From Nocardioides turkmenicus (GTDB lineage Bacteria; Actinomycetota; Actinomycetes; Propionibacteriales; Nocardioidaceae), in assembly GCF_011045035.1 (NCBI RefSeq), contig NZ_JAALAA010000002.1, forward strand, positions 248,001 through 312,000: 64,000 nt of DNA, written 5' to 3'. The translations under genes were made by a program, and so were the position numbers. The notes beneath the pieces were generated by a model that did no database searches, had not been told where the DNA came from, and worked only from the letters and a program-made list of their open reading frames with translations. Positions 52,939 through 61,778 of the stretch are shown here, piece by piece (positions within the stretch are counted from its first letter, which is position 1; the number at the start of each line of letters is the position of its first letter).

Positions 52939-53122
52939 ATGCCGGTCGACATCTCCTCGGTACGGGCCGGCTGCTGCCCGACGACGGCTCGAGCTGGCAA
53001 CCGGTCACGACCGGCGAATCCGGCGCCATCGTGCATCACGATCGTGATCGTGGGCGCTATGCGAAGCTCGTTTCCACCGCCTACGTGGGTGACCTGGCAG
53101 CGGAGGGAGACCGGATCGTCTG
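52939..53122 (+). pseudogene. Fragment of an aminoglycoside-phosphotransferase-like gene
   Basis: The reading frame through 52969-53122 encodes GRLLPDDGSSWQPVTTGESG, then RYAKLV, DLAAEGDRIVWWRG. This matches the N-terminal part of APH-type kinases (WxPVTTGESGA and RYAKL and DLAAExxRxxWL patterns). The probable ATG at 52939 is in another frame, so a frameshift lies near 52968. The sequence breaks off at about 53122 and runs straight into recombinase sequence, leaving no catalytic loop. Not functional. Confidence 0.6.
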
Positions 53123-53770
53123 GTGGCGCGGTTCTCTGATGCGGGGGTGTCGCGCACGATTCAAGAGCGGCCGGGCTTGATGAAGCTCTTCGACTATGTC
53201 GTGGCCCATGACGAGGTCGGGTTCATCGTCGTCAACGAATTGGAGCGGTTGACTGCGGGCATTGCGCAGCGTGCGGGGTCATTGAGGTGTGCCAGCGGCT
53301 CAATGTGTGGTTGCTGACCGAGGACATGGACTCCATCGACCCGTTCAACGAGGCCGCGGTGCAGGAGGCCGACCAGCGTGCCGTCGCGGCGAAGGGCGAG
53401 GTGCTGAAGGTACGCCGGCGCACGCGCCGGAATCTGCGACAGAAGGTGATCAACGGCCGGGTCGCTGTGCGCCTGGCGTACGGCATCCGGATGAAGCCGC
53501 TCGTCATCGACGGCGTCGAGTTGAAGTCCGGGCAGCGGATCGTGGATGGCATCGGACGGGTCCAGCGCTCAGGTGAGATCGAGAGGCACTCCGGCGAGTT
53601 CCCGTGGCTGGTGAAGACCTTCGAGTGGGCAGACAGCGGCGTGGCGACGGAGGAGATCGCACGGCGGCTGACTGCCGAGGGTGTGCTGACCAAGACCGGA
53701 AGTGCGCGATGGCGCGGCAACACGGTGCGGGGGATCTTGGAGAACCCGGCCTGCGGCCGCGGACGCCCAG
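53123..53770 (+). pseudogene. Serine recombinase relic, truncated and frameshifted
   Basis: Frame one (from 53123) reads RFSDAGVSRTIQERPGL and FIVVNELERLT, the resolvase-domain pattern of large serine recombinases, but the N-terminal part with the catalytic Ser is missing. Near 53275 the frame changes, and the second frame gives NVWLLTEDMDSIDPFNEAA, RRNLRQKVINGRVA, RLTAEGVLTKTG and NTVRGILENP, the recombinase domain. It ends at about 53770 without the C-terminal coiled-coil region. It is a dead remnant of a mobile element. Confidence 0.82.
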
Positions 53771-53808
53771 CGAGCGCTCCCGGTACCACGCCATCGCGTC
53801 CGTTCCCG

Positions 53809-55356
53809 CTACTTCGGGCGTCGGATACGACCGACCAACCGCTGGTCCAGTTCCCCGACGATCCGGTCCCGCGTGTCCTCTGCCAGGCGCAGCGCACGAG
53901 CAGCGTCAACTCCCACCAGATGCCCCCGGTACTTCTTGACGACCCCGTCGATCAGGACGGTATCGATCTCATCGCGTGTGGCATGAAGGGCCACAGCGCC
54001 CTGTGGGAAGTTCTCGTCAGCCAACGCCATCGCAGGAGTGCCCGAGTCCACGATCACGACATCGGCCCTCTTGCCGACCTCGAGCGTTCCGATCAGATGA
54101 TCCATCTGGAGGGCCCTGGCACCGCCGATGGTCGCCCACTCCAGGGCCTGGTCCACTCCGAACCGGTGGATCGGAATCGGCTGACGGCGCTGGTGCGCAG
54201 CCCGATTCTCCGCGATCCGGTCCGCGCTGATGACCGCGCGGATCGCATTGAGAATGTCGCCGCTCTGGTATGTCACCGTGTCTGACGACAGTGAGCCGTT
54301 GATGCCGAATTGGACGAGCTGGTGCGTCGGCGGGTAGCCCTGACCGAAGTTGAACTCGCTCTCCGGCGCGATGGACACCGAGCCATCACTGGCGGCGATC
54401 CTGTGATAGGACTCGGCCTTGAGCGTGGCTGAGTGGACATAGGTCGTCGTGGGCAACAGCAGATCGTATTGGTCGAGGAGCCGGAAGAACGCGTCCTCCT
54501 GGTACAGATAGATCCCGGCGTGAGTGGTGATCGGGATGCCGCGCTCGGCCGCCCACCTCCAGCCGCGGCGGTCGGGGAACGAGAGGTCACCGGACCAGTC
54601 CAGCGCCAACTGGGCCGTGACCAGGTCGCCTCCATCGTTGGTCCGCTCGATGATCCGGGTGAGCTCAGGATTCATGACCCAGTCAGGCACGGTGGAGATC
54701 TCCTCGCCGGTGGCATACCCCCAGGCGAAGCGCACCCGTCCACCGCCGTCGGCTGCGGCCTGGAGCGCGGCCTCTCCATCCTCGATGTTCCGCAGGCCGT
54801 GCGACCAGTCCACGAGCGTGGTCACGCCGGCATCGATCGCATCGACGTACCCGAAGAGGTTGGCGTTGTAGAAGTCCTGCGTGGTGAACCGGCTGCCGAA
54901 CTGCGCGCGCATGTACTCCAGGTAGTTGTTGAAGTTCCAGTTCGCGCCGAAGGCCTTGAACGGCGTCTGCCAGGTGTGGCGGTGCGTGTCAATCATGCCC
55001 GGCATCACGATCATGTCGGACGCATCGATGACCTGCGCGTCAGCCGGAACAGGCACGTCGACGCCCATCGCAGCTATGACGCCGTCGCGGATCAGCACCG
55101 AGACCCTCCGCAGCACCTCGCGGCCCGGCGTCATCGGCAGGATGGTGCCCCCCTTGATCACGAGCGGACGCCGACGGTCGAAGTCCGGTACATCCGGTAC
55201 AACGGAGCGTGCCGACCCGTAGCCTTCCGTGCGCCTGCCGATCTCGAACCCCGCGGTACCAGCAGCTCCGGCTGCGACGACACCCACGGCGCCGGTGAGG
55301 AGTCCGCGACGGGTGGGTCCCGTCGTCATCGAGCGCTTCGAGACGTCGTTCGTCAT
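53809..55356 (-). CDS. Tat-exported amidohydrolase (TRZ/ATZ or cytosine-deaminase-like)
   Basis: 515 residues. The N-terminus TRRGLLTGAVGVVAAG is a twin-arginine signal. The metal-dependent hydrolase has DTHRHTW (first HxH), a later His in ITTHAGIY, a possible His in AESYHRI, and Asp in SSDTVTY. Family members deaminate or dechlorinate ring compounds. Start at 55356 has GGTGGAAG upstream. It lies next to a recombinase relic and is separated from a LysR gene by a palindrome, suggesting acquisition with that element; this is inference. Confidence 0.85.
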   Translation of the reverse strand: MTNDVSKRSMTTGPTRRGLLTGAVGVVAAGAAGTAGFEIGRRTEGYGSARSVVPDVPDFDRRRPLVIKGGTILPMTPGREVLRRVSVLIRDGVIAAMGVDVPVPADAQVIDASDMIVMPGMIDTHRHTWQTPFKAFGANWNFNNYLEYMRAQFGSRFTTQDFYNANLFGYVDAIDAGVTTLVDWSHGLRNIEDGEAALQAAADGGGRVRFAWGYATGEEISTVPDWVMNPELTRIIERTNDGGDLVTAQLALDWSGDLSFPDRRGWRWAAERGIPITTHAGIYLYQEDAFFRLLDQYDLLLPTTTYVHSATLKAESYHRIAASDGSVSIAPESEFNFGQGYPPTHQLVQFGINGSLSSDTVTYQSGDILNAIRAVISADRIAENRAAHQRRQPIPIHRFGVDQALEWATIGGARALQMDHLIGTLEVGKRADVVIVDSGTPAMALADENFPQGAVALHATRDEIDTVLIDGVVKKYRGHLVGVDAARALRLAEDTRDRIVGELDQRLVGRIRRPK

Positions 55357-55403
55357 GAATCTTCCACCTTCCGAAAGACCGGATCTCGGCCCGGACACAT
55401 ACC

Positions 55404-55419
55404 AGTTGATATGTCAACT
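55404..55419. promoter_or_regulatory. Perfect palindrome upstream of the amidohydrolase
   Basis: AGTTGATATGTCAACT (AGTTGA, TATG, TCAACT) lies 48 bp upstream of the amidohydrolase start. On the minus strand it contains TTGACA, a -35-like hexamer, so a bound regulator could block the promoter. The LysR encoded just upstream on the same strand is one candidate. Confidence 0.6.
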
Positions 55420-55460
55420 ATGGTGCGGTCTGCGCTGCAGATCCAACGACTCTCCGCGAT

Positions 55461-55489
55461 GCCTTCCATCGCGGCGAGCGATGGAAGGC
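55461..55489. terminator. Hairpin after the LysR gene
   Basis: GCCTTCCATCG (55461-55471) pairs perfectly with 55479-55489 around 7 bases. On the minus strand it comes 9 bp after the LysR stop and before the amidohydrolase promoter. Confidence 0.75.
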
Positions 55490-55498
55490 GACGACGGG

Positions 55499-56389
55499 TC
55501 AGGTGGCGACTGCCTCCCCGATTTGGTCGGCAAGGGCCGACGCAGCTGCGCTGAGCCGCCGACCGCGAGGTATCGCGAGGGCCACCGGCCAATCGAGGCC
55601 GGCATCGGGCAGCCGGCGCACCACGAGGCCCTCTGGCAGCCGCTCGGTCTCCGGCCGTGGCAGCAGCGCCACGCCAAGCGAGGCCCGGACGTACGCCGGC
55701 ACCGTCGCGGTATCCGCGACCTCGATCGTCACCCGCCGCGCCGCGCCCGCCTGCTCGAATGCACGGTCCACGACCGCCCGGTTCCCCCAGCCCATGGGAG
55801 CGTCGATGAAGTCCATGCCGTCGAGATCACGCAGGGAGACGCTCTCTGCTTGGTCGAGGGCATGACCTGCCGGGATGACTAGATCCATCCGGCTCGTCGC
55901 AAGCGGCATCAGCCGAACACGACTCGCCTCAGCGCCGGGCGGCGACACGAAGGCCAGATCGAGGCGACGTTCGGCGACCGCCTCCACGAGGCCCCTGGAA
56001 CCGGTCGGCATCACCACGAGGCGAAGTCCCACCCCAGGATGCGCCTGGCGATATGCGGCAAGGATGCCGGGAACGTCGAGACTACCTGTCGAGGTCATGG
56101 TTCCGATACGAAGGATCCCACCCAGACCGCCTCGCACGAGGGCCACGGCATCACGAGCATCCCGCGCGGCCTCGAGGGTCCGATAGGCATGCACCAAGAG
56201 AGCCTCGCCACTCGCCGTGACCGTGACGCCGCGCGCGCCGCGCTCCAACAACGGCGCACCCAACTCGCGCTCGATCGCCTTGATACCGGCCGACACAGCC
56301 GACTGGACCACGTGCAACCGCACGGCGGCGGCCGTGAACGTGCCTTCCTCCACCACGGCGACGAAGAACTCCAGGTGGCGTAGCTCCAT
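55499..56389 (-). CDS. LysR-family transcriptional regulator
   Basis: 296 residues. The HTH is at about 1-60 (MELRHLEFFVAVVEEGTFTAAAVRLHVVQSAVS, given here only in part: TAAAVRLHVVQSAVSAGIKA), with a full periplasmic-binding-like effector domain after it (GILRIGTMTSTGSLD). It is on the same strand and upstream of the amidohydrolase. It may regulate that gene or unlinked targets; no divergent partner is present. Confidence 0.9.
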   Translation of the reverse strand: MELRHLEFFVAVVEEGTFTAAAVRLHVVQSAVSAGIKAIERELGAPLLERGARGVTVTASGEALLVHAYRTLEAARDARDAVALVRGGLGGILRIGTMTSTGSLDVPGILAAYRQAHPGVGLRLVVMPTGSRGLVEAVAERRLDLAFVSPPGAEASRVRLMPLATSRMDLVIPAGHALDQAESVSLRDLDGMDFIDAPMGWGNRAVVDRAFEQAGAARRVTIEVADTATVPAYVRASLGVALLPRPETERLPEGLVVRRLPDAGLDWPVALAIPRGRRLSAAASALADQIGEAVAT

Positions 56390-56640
56390 CCCGATTGTGC
56401 CTCCGCGCTCTCAGCCCTCGGCCAGCCGAGGCGGCCAGGTCAGCAGTCGTCGATTCATCATTCGCCACTGCTCCCATGAAATGATAATGACTCGTATCTG
56501 GTCATCCAGGCAGGAAGGCCGGGTCATACCGAGGCCAGGGCTCCACTCTGGGTCCCGGGGACAGCGGCCAGGCCGTCCAACTCGACGACCGAGCTCACCC
56601 ACCCCAGATCTGAAAGGCTCCTGAAGCCGATCGGCGGCCG
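56390..56640. other. Non-coding gap
   Basis: These 251 bp lie between the LysR start and the end of the DUF1275 gene, both on the minus strand. They hold a small A/T-rich spot (ATGATAATGACT near 56481) that could belong to the LysR promoter. No credible gene or repeat was seen. Confidence 0.4.
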
Positions 56641-57381
56641 CTACTTCTTCGACACCCACGAGGCCCGGGACCTGGACGGGCCCAGCGCACCGATCACGAC
56701 CACGGCGAGGACGCCCGTGGCGACGGCCAGTGTCCACAGGTCGTGACCGCCGACGACGAGGAGCGCACCGACGAGTCCGCCGAGGAACATGCTGCTGATC
56801 GGGACCAGCCGGCGCCCGATCTTGCTGTTCTGGCCTCCCGCTGCTCGGGAGTCGGCGGCGATGCCGGTGATCGTCAGGGTGAGGACGGTCGTGGTCAGGT
56901 CCGGTACGGCGAGGGCGCGGGCGGTGGCGTTCTGGAGTCCGAGGGCGACACCGAGGAGGGCGATCAGCAGGGCGAGCACCCAACCCTCGTACGGCGCCGC
57001 GGCCTGCCACGCGGCCAGCAGGCTCAGCGCCACCAGGACGGTCTCGGCGATGGCCGTCAGGAAGAGATGGCGACCGCGGTGATGCCCGACCGTGGTCTCG
57101 AGGCGGCCGCCCAGAACTGCGCCGGCCAGGAACGTACCGATCGCCAGGAGCGATGCCCACCAGATGAACCCGGGTGCCCCACCGACGGCGAAACCGAGGA
57201 ACACCACGTTGCCGGTCATGTTGGCCACGAGCACATGACCGAGCATGAGGTAGCTGAACGCATCGACCAGTCCGGTCACGAAGGTGAGCAGCAGCAGGAG
57301 CGGGGGTAGCGGGCCGTGCGGGTTGCCGCGGGGCGGCACGATGAGGTGCCAGGCGTCGAGGATGTGGTTCGTGAGGGTCAT
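56641..57381 (-). CDS. DUF1275 (YoaK-type) membrane protein
   Basis: 246 residues with six to seven helices and the family start FVTGLVDAFSYLMLGHVLVANMTGN (shortened here: VTGLVDAFSYLMLGH, VANMTGNVVF), then LGLQNATARA. Role unknown in the family, probably transport. AGGAGG is placed just before ATG, and the ATG overlaps the doxX stop (ATGA), so the two are coupled. Confidence 0.88.
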   Translation of the reverse strand: MTLTNHILDAWHLIVPPRGNPHGPLPPLLLLLTFVTGLVDAFSYLMLGHVLVANMTGNVVFLGFAVGGAPGFIWWASLLAIGTFLAGAVLGGRLETTVGHHRGRHLFLTAIAETVLVALSLLAAWQAAAPYEGWVLALLIALLGVALGLQNATARALAVPDLTTTVLTLTITGIAADSRAAGGQNSKIGRRLVPISSMFLGGLVGALLVVGGHDLWTLAVATGVLAVVVIGALGPSRSRASWVSKK

Positions 57382-57908
57382 GCCGCACCTCCTGCGGGGT
57401 GGTTCTCGAGATGGTCGCGGTGCAGCGCCAGACGGAGCAGCAGGGCGGCACCGATGCCGCCGACGGTCGCCGCCAGGGACACCGCCGGAATCCAGTACGC
57501 GGTCAGGCCGACGATCTCGTCGACGGACCAGGAACCGGGGCCGGTCCATGCGACGACGACGCCGAGGGCTGCGAGGAACAACGGGTACTCGAACCCGCCG
57601 TCCTGGGACCAGAAGCCGGACCTCAGCTTGACCGTCGTCGCGACGGTCATGACTCCGATGACGCCGGTCGCGGCCGCCGGGGTCAGCAGCCCGCCGATCA
57701 GCAGCACTCCGGCGCCGACCTGAGTGAGTCCGGCGAGCAGGGCTGTCCAGACTCCGCCCAGGAAGCCGTCATCGCGGAACTCCTGGGTCGACCCGGTCAG
57801 GCCGGTGCCGCCCCACCAGTAGGTGAGCTTCTGGATGCCGTGGGCGGCCACGAAGCCGCCCAGCACGACACGAAGGACCAGCAGTCCGAGATCGAGCCCG
57901 ACGTCCAC
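57378..57908 (-). CDS. DoxX-family membrane protein
   Basis: 176 residues with four helices in the DoxX layout (LLVLRVVLGGFVAAHGIQKL, then AGVLLIGGLLTPAAA). DoxX proteins are linked to thiol and oxidative stress and often to redox enzymes. GTG start follows GGGAG. It is the first gene of a doxX-DUF1275 pair, with a sharp palindrome 20 bp upstream. Confidence 0.87.
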   Translation of the reverse strand: MDVGLDLGLLVLRVVLGGFVAAHGIQKLTYWWGGTGLTGSTQEFRDDGFLGGVWTALLAGLTQVGAGVLLIGGLLTPAAATGVIGVMTVATTVKLRSGFWSQDGGFEYPLFLAALGVVVAWTGPGSWSVDEIVGLTAYWIPAVSLAATVGGIGAALLLRLALHRDHLENHPAGGAA

Positions 57909-57927
57909 GGCGATCTCCCTTCACATT

Positions 57928-57946
57928 GAGCACATTGGATGTGCTC
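57928..57946. promoter_or_regulatory. Palindromic operator upstream of doxX
   Basis: GAGCACAT-TGG-ATGTGCTC is a perfect 8-bp inverted repeat with a 3-bp centre, 20 bp before the GTG of doxX. A second palindrome, ACACAAGTTGTGT (57978-57990), lies a further 32 bp upstream near the end of the LysR gene. Either may bind a regulator of the doxX operon. Confidence 0.65.
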
Positions 57947-57994
57947 CCAGTGTCGGCCTCGCCGGTCGATCATCCCAACACAAGTTGTGTCTGA

Positions 57995-58921
57995 TTACGA
58001 TCGGTTCTGCTTATCGTTGATGAACTCCTCGAGCACGTCGAGGAACGCCCGGCCCGAGGCCGGGATCCGTTGCGCGTCGTAGACCGCTGTCACGGGGTGG
58101 ACCGCGTCGGGGTCGTTCAGGCCGAAGACCCGGTAGGGCACCGCCAGGTCGGGCATCGCGGTGATCCCATAGGTCGCCAGGGTCTGCGGCACCACCGTCA
58201 CTCCCAGCCCCAGCGCCGCGAAGCGGAGGATGTCGGACGCCTGGGCAAGCTCGAGGGACGAGAGCGCCTCGACGCCGCAGCGGTGCAGGGCCTCGTCGAC
58301 ATGGCGGCGCATCCCGGTGCCCTTCGAGAAATGGATCATCCGACCGCGGGCGAGCAGATCGGTCAGGGAGATCGGGCTCTCCAGCCCCTCGACGAGGCGT
58401 TCGCAGGCCACCCCGACCAAGGCGTCGGTGGCGAGGAGCCGGTGCTCCAGTCCGGCGGGCAGCTCATCAGGCCCGATGGCCACGACAGCGAGGTCGAGCT
58501 CGCTGGCACATACGTCCTCCACCATCGTCCAGGACGGACGGTTGCTGATCTGGATGTCGATGCCGGGGTGGCGATCGTGGAAGGTCGCGACGGGACCGGC
58601 GATGTCGACCGCGCTGAGCGCGGTCTGGATCAGGCCCAGACGCAGGTGTCCCTTCTCCAGGCCGAGGTAGGAGCGCACCTCGAGTCGTGCTCTCCGCTCG
58701 TCGGCGATGAGCCGGCGCGCGTGCGGCAGGAGCAGCTCGCCAGCCGGGGTCAACTCGACCTTCCGGCCCCCGCGGACGAACAGGGGTGCGCCGATCTCAC
58801 GCTCGAGGCGGCCGATCTGCTGGCTGAGCGCGGACTGGGCGACGAAGCTCCGCTCCGCTGCGCGAGTGAAGTTCTGCAGCTCCGCGACGGCGACGAAGTA
58901 GCGCAGATGGCGAATCTCCAC
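57995..58921 (-). CDS. LysR-family transcriptional regulator (divergent from the amidohydrolase operon)
   Basis: 308 residues. The start MEIRHLRYFVAVAELQNFT and LSQQIGRLEREIGAPLF form the HTH, and the effector domain follows (GHLRLGLIQTALSAVD). GTG start. It is divergent from the YtcJ amidohydrolase at 59066, the usual place for an activator of that operon, and is upstream of doxX-DUF1275 on its own strand. The 144-bp gap holds GATCG-N7-CGATC at 58945-58961, a possible binding site. Confidence 0.9.
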   Translation of the reverse strand: MEIRHLRYFVAVAELQNFTRAAERSFVAQSALSQQIGRLEREIGAPLFVRGGRKVELTPAGELLLPHARRLIADERRARLEVRSYLGLEKGHLRLGLIQTALSAVDIAGPVATFHDRHPGIDIQISNRPSWTMVEDVCASELDLAVVAIGPDELPAGLEHRLLATDALVGVACERLVEGLESPISLTDLLARGRMIHFSKGTGMRRHVDEALHRCGVEALSSLELAQASDILRFAALGLGVTVVPQTLATYGITAMPDLAVPYRVFGLNDPDAVHPVTAVYDAQRIPASGRAFLDVLEEFINDKQNRS

Positions 58922-59065
58922 GATGCCTCCCCTGGATGATTGGTGATCGCTGAAACCGATCGTACCGCTCTATTTCCAGTGTTGGAGTTATCGGAAACCT
59001 AGACCTAACTTCGAGATCGAAGGTGCTCGACCGAGCATCAGAAGATCCAGTCAGGGAGTTTCCTC

Positions 59066-60955
59066 ATGGCCACTCCGACCATGCCCGTCGGCGGCGTACA
59101 GCCTCACGACGGCGCCCAGCTGCCGGCGGACCTGGTGGTCCGCAACGGCAAGATCCACACCGGCGACCGCGACAACCCGGCGGCGACTGCTGTGGCAATC
59201 AAGGACGGCGTCTTCGTCGCCGTCGGCAACGACGCCACGGTCGCGCCCCACATCGGGCACGGGACGCGCATCGTGGACGCCCTCGGGCGCCGGGTCATCC
59301 CGGGGCTCAACGATTCCCACACCCACGTCATCCGCGGTGGCAACAACTACCTCCTCGAGCTCCGCTGGGACGGAGTACGTTCCCTGAAGCGGGCTCTCCA
59401 GATGCTGAGGGAGCAGGTGGCGCGTACGCCGGAGGGACAGTGGGTCCGCGTGGTCGGTGGCTTCACCGCCGAGCAGTTCGCCGAAAAGCGGCTGCCGACG
59501 CTCAAGGAGCTCAACGACGCTGCGCCGAACACGCCGGTCTTCATCCTGCACCTCTACCAGAGCGCCCTGCTGAACAAAGCGGCTCTCCGCGCGGTGGGCT
59601 ACACCAAGGAGACGCCGAACCCGCTCGGCGGCCAGATCGTCCGAGACCACAAGGGCGAGCCGTCCGGCCTGCTCCTCGCCGCGCCCGGTGCGACGTTGCT
59701 CTACAGCACGCTCGGCAAGGGACCGCATCTCAGCGACGAGCAGAAGAAGGAGTCGACGCGGCACTTCTTCCGCGAGCTGAACCGTTTCGGTCTCACCTCC
59801 GCGATCGACGCCGCCGGTGGCTTCCAGGACTTCCCGGACGACTACGGCACCATCACCTCGTTGGCCGAGGCCGGCGAGCTGACGGTCCGGGTGGCGTACC
59901 ACCTCTTCCCGCAGACCGCGGGCCAGGAGATCGACGACCTCAAGCGTTGGATCGGGATGGTCTCCCCGGGCGACGGCGACGAATGGCTCCGCGCCAACGG
60001 CGCCGGTGAGAACCTCGCCTGGAGTCCGGCGGACTTCGAGAACTTCGCGGAGCCCCGCCCTCAGCTGACTGGCCGTGCGGCAGGGGATCTGGAGAAGGCC
60101 GCCAGGCTCCTGATCGAGAACGGTTGGGGCTTCCGTCTGCACGCGACGTACGACGAGACGATCCGGCACGACCTGGACGTCTTCGAGAAGATCGCGGCCG
60201 ACCTCGGCCAGGACACCCTCGGTGTCCCGTGGCTCTTCGACCACGCCGAGACGATCTCCGACCAGTCCATCGACCGGCTCAAGGCCCTGGGCGGCAACGT
60301 GGCCGTGCAGAACCGGATGTACTTTCAGGGCAAGGTCTTCCAGGAGCGTTACGGCCGCCTGGCCGCGGAGTGGGCGCCGCCGGTGACGAAGCTGCTCGAC
60401 GCAGGTCTCGTGGTCGGGGCAGGGACCGATGCGACCCGGGTTTCGTCCTACAACCCCTGGCTGTCGCTCCACTGGCTGGTCGCAGGTCGTGACATCGGCG
60501 GCAACCGGCTGTACTCCCCGGCGAACATCGTCTCCCGGGAGAAGGCGCTCGAGTTCTACACCGTCTCCGGCGCGGAGCTGACCGGCGAGGTGGAGAAGAA
60601 GGGCACCATCACCGTCGGCAAGTACGGCGACCTCGCCGTGCTGACCGAGGACTACTTCACCGTCGAGGCCGACCGGATCCCGTTCATCGAGGCCGCTGTC
60701 ACGGTCGCAGGCGGGCGTGTCGTCTACGCCAATGCCGAGTACGAGGGCCAGGCGGCCCCGCTGCCCGAGATCAGCGTCGAATGGTCTCCCGTCGCCCACT
60801 TCGGCGGCTACCAGGCGCCCGCAGAACCGCGAGGCGTACGTCAGGCCAAGGCGTTCCTGGACGCCGCAGCCGATTCGAAGGAGCAGAGCGAATGGCGCAC
60901 CTCCCGTGGGGAACGCGTCGGCGACTACGCCGCGCTGGCCGACGACTTCTGCTGA
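59066..60955 (+). CDS. YtcJ-family amidohydrolase
   Basis: 629 residues. The cytoplasmic amidohydrolase-3 enzyme shows LVVRNGKIHTGD near the start, metal-binding NDSHTHVIRGG (HxH) and later VVGAGTDATRVSSYNP with the metal Asp, then the closing ITVGKYGDLAVLTEDYF barrel segment. Such proteins hydrolyse amide or formamide bonds of unknown substrates. AGGGAG precedes ATG. A YcaC-like hydrolase follows 125 bp later; the LysR gene is divergent. Confidence 0.9.
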   Translation: MATPTMPVGGVQPHDGAQLPADLVVRNGKIHTGDRDNPAATAVAIKDGVFVAVGNDATVAPHIGHGTRIVDALGRRVIPGLNDSHTHVIRGGNNYLLELRWDGVRSLKRALQMLREQVARTPEGQWVRVVGGFTAEQFAEKRLPTLKELNDAAPNTPVFILHLYQSALLNKAALRAVGYTKETPNPLGGQIVRDHKGEPSGLLLAAPGATLLYSTLGKGPHLSDEQKKESTRHFFRELNRFGLTSAIDAAGGFQDFPDDYGTITSLAEAGELTVRVAYHLFPQTAGQEIDDLKRWIGMVSPGDGDEWLRANGAGENLAWSPADFENFAEPRPQLTGRAAGDLEKAARLLIENGWGFRLHATYDETIRHDLDVFEKIAADLGQDTLGVPWLFDHAETISDQSIDRLKALGGNVAVQNRMYFQGKVFQERYGRLAAEWAPPVTKLLDAGLVVGAGTDATRVSSYNPWLSLHWLVAGRDIGGNRLYSPANIVSREKALEFYTVSGAELTGEVEKKGTITVGKYGDLAVLTEDYFTVEADRIPFIEAAVTVAGGRVVYANAEYEGQAAPLPEISVEWSPVAHFGGYQAPAEPRGVRQAKAFLDAAADSKEQSEWRTSRGERVGDYAALADDFC

Positions 60956-61080
60956 GCAGTCCGCCCAACCCAGGCCGTCACGCGGCCGCCGTCCCATCCA
61001 CAGTCCCCGTCCCGGCCGGCACGGCCCCGACGAGTACCCCGGAGTCCGGGGAGAAGTTCTCGAAGAAGAGAGAGATTGAT

Positions 61081-61746
61081 ATGACCGAGTTCAACATCGA
61101 CGCTGTCCAGGCCGCTCCGAGCGAGGACCTGATCACCCCCGAGAACAGCGTCTTCCTGTTCGTCGACCACCAGCCGCAGATGTTCTTCGGCGTCGGCTCC
61201 GACGACCGGCAGTCCATCATCAACGCGACGGTCGGCCTGGCGAAGTCGGCCAAGGCGTTCAACGTACCGACCGTCCTGACCACCGTTGCCGCCCAGTCGT
61301 TCTCCGGCAACCTGCTGCCCGCGCTGCAGGCGGTCTTCCCCGACCAGAAGCCGATCGACCGCACCACGATGAACACCTGGGAGGACGCCGACGTCGTCGA
61401 GGCGATCAAGGCCACCGGCCGCCGCAAGATCGTCCTCTCGGGCCTGTGGACCGAGGTCTGCCTGGTGCTTCCGGCGCTCTCCGCGCTGGCACAGGGCTAC
61501 GAGGTCTACGTCGTCACCGACGCCTCCGGTGGCGTCAGCACCGCGGCCCACGAGCACGCCCTCAACCGGATGATCAAGGCCGGCGCCGTTCCGGTGACCT
61601 GGATCCAGGTGCTGCTCGAGCTGCAGCGCGACTGGGCTCGCACCGAGACGTACGTCGCCACGACCGACATCGTGAAGGAGCACGGCGGCTCCTACGGCCT
61701 GGGCCTCTACTACGCCGGTGACTTCCTCGGTGGCCACGCCGGCTGA
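61081..61746 (+). CDS. Isochorismatase-family cysteine hydrolase (YcaC-like)
   Basis: 221 residues. The catalytic triad fits the family: Asp in FVDHQPQM, Lys in GRRKIVLSG and Cys in WTEVCLVLPAL. YcaC-type enzymes hydrolyse small amides or hydroxamates and form large rings. AGAGAG precedes ATG. It probably forms an operon with the YtcJ amidohydrolase, giving two sequential hydrolases for one nitrogen-containing substrate; this is inference. Confidence 0.9.
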   Translation: MTEFNIDAVQAAPSEDLITPENSVFLFVDHQPQMFFGVGSDDRQSIINATVGLAKSAKAFNVPTVLTTVAAQSFSGNLLPALQAVFPDQKPIDRTTMNTWEDADVVEAIKATGRRKIVLSGLWTEVCLVLPALSALAQGYEVYVVTDASGGVSTAAHEHALNRMIKAGAVPVTWIQVLLELQRDWARTETYVATTDIVKEHGGSYGLGLYYAGDFLGGHAG

Positions 61747-61778
61747 CCGGATCACCGGTGACGGGATCGGCCCGGGAC

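Noticed and set aside
53123..53770. An active serine integrase of a resident prophage or ICE
   Set aside because: The catalytic N-terminus is missing, the frame is shifted and no phage or conjugation genes are seen in the window.
55322..55352. A partial match (ACGTCGTTCGT) to the arm of the 71-bp repeat
   Set aside because: Only 11 bases match, the second arm is missing and it lies within the coding start of the amidohydrolase; treated as chance.
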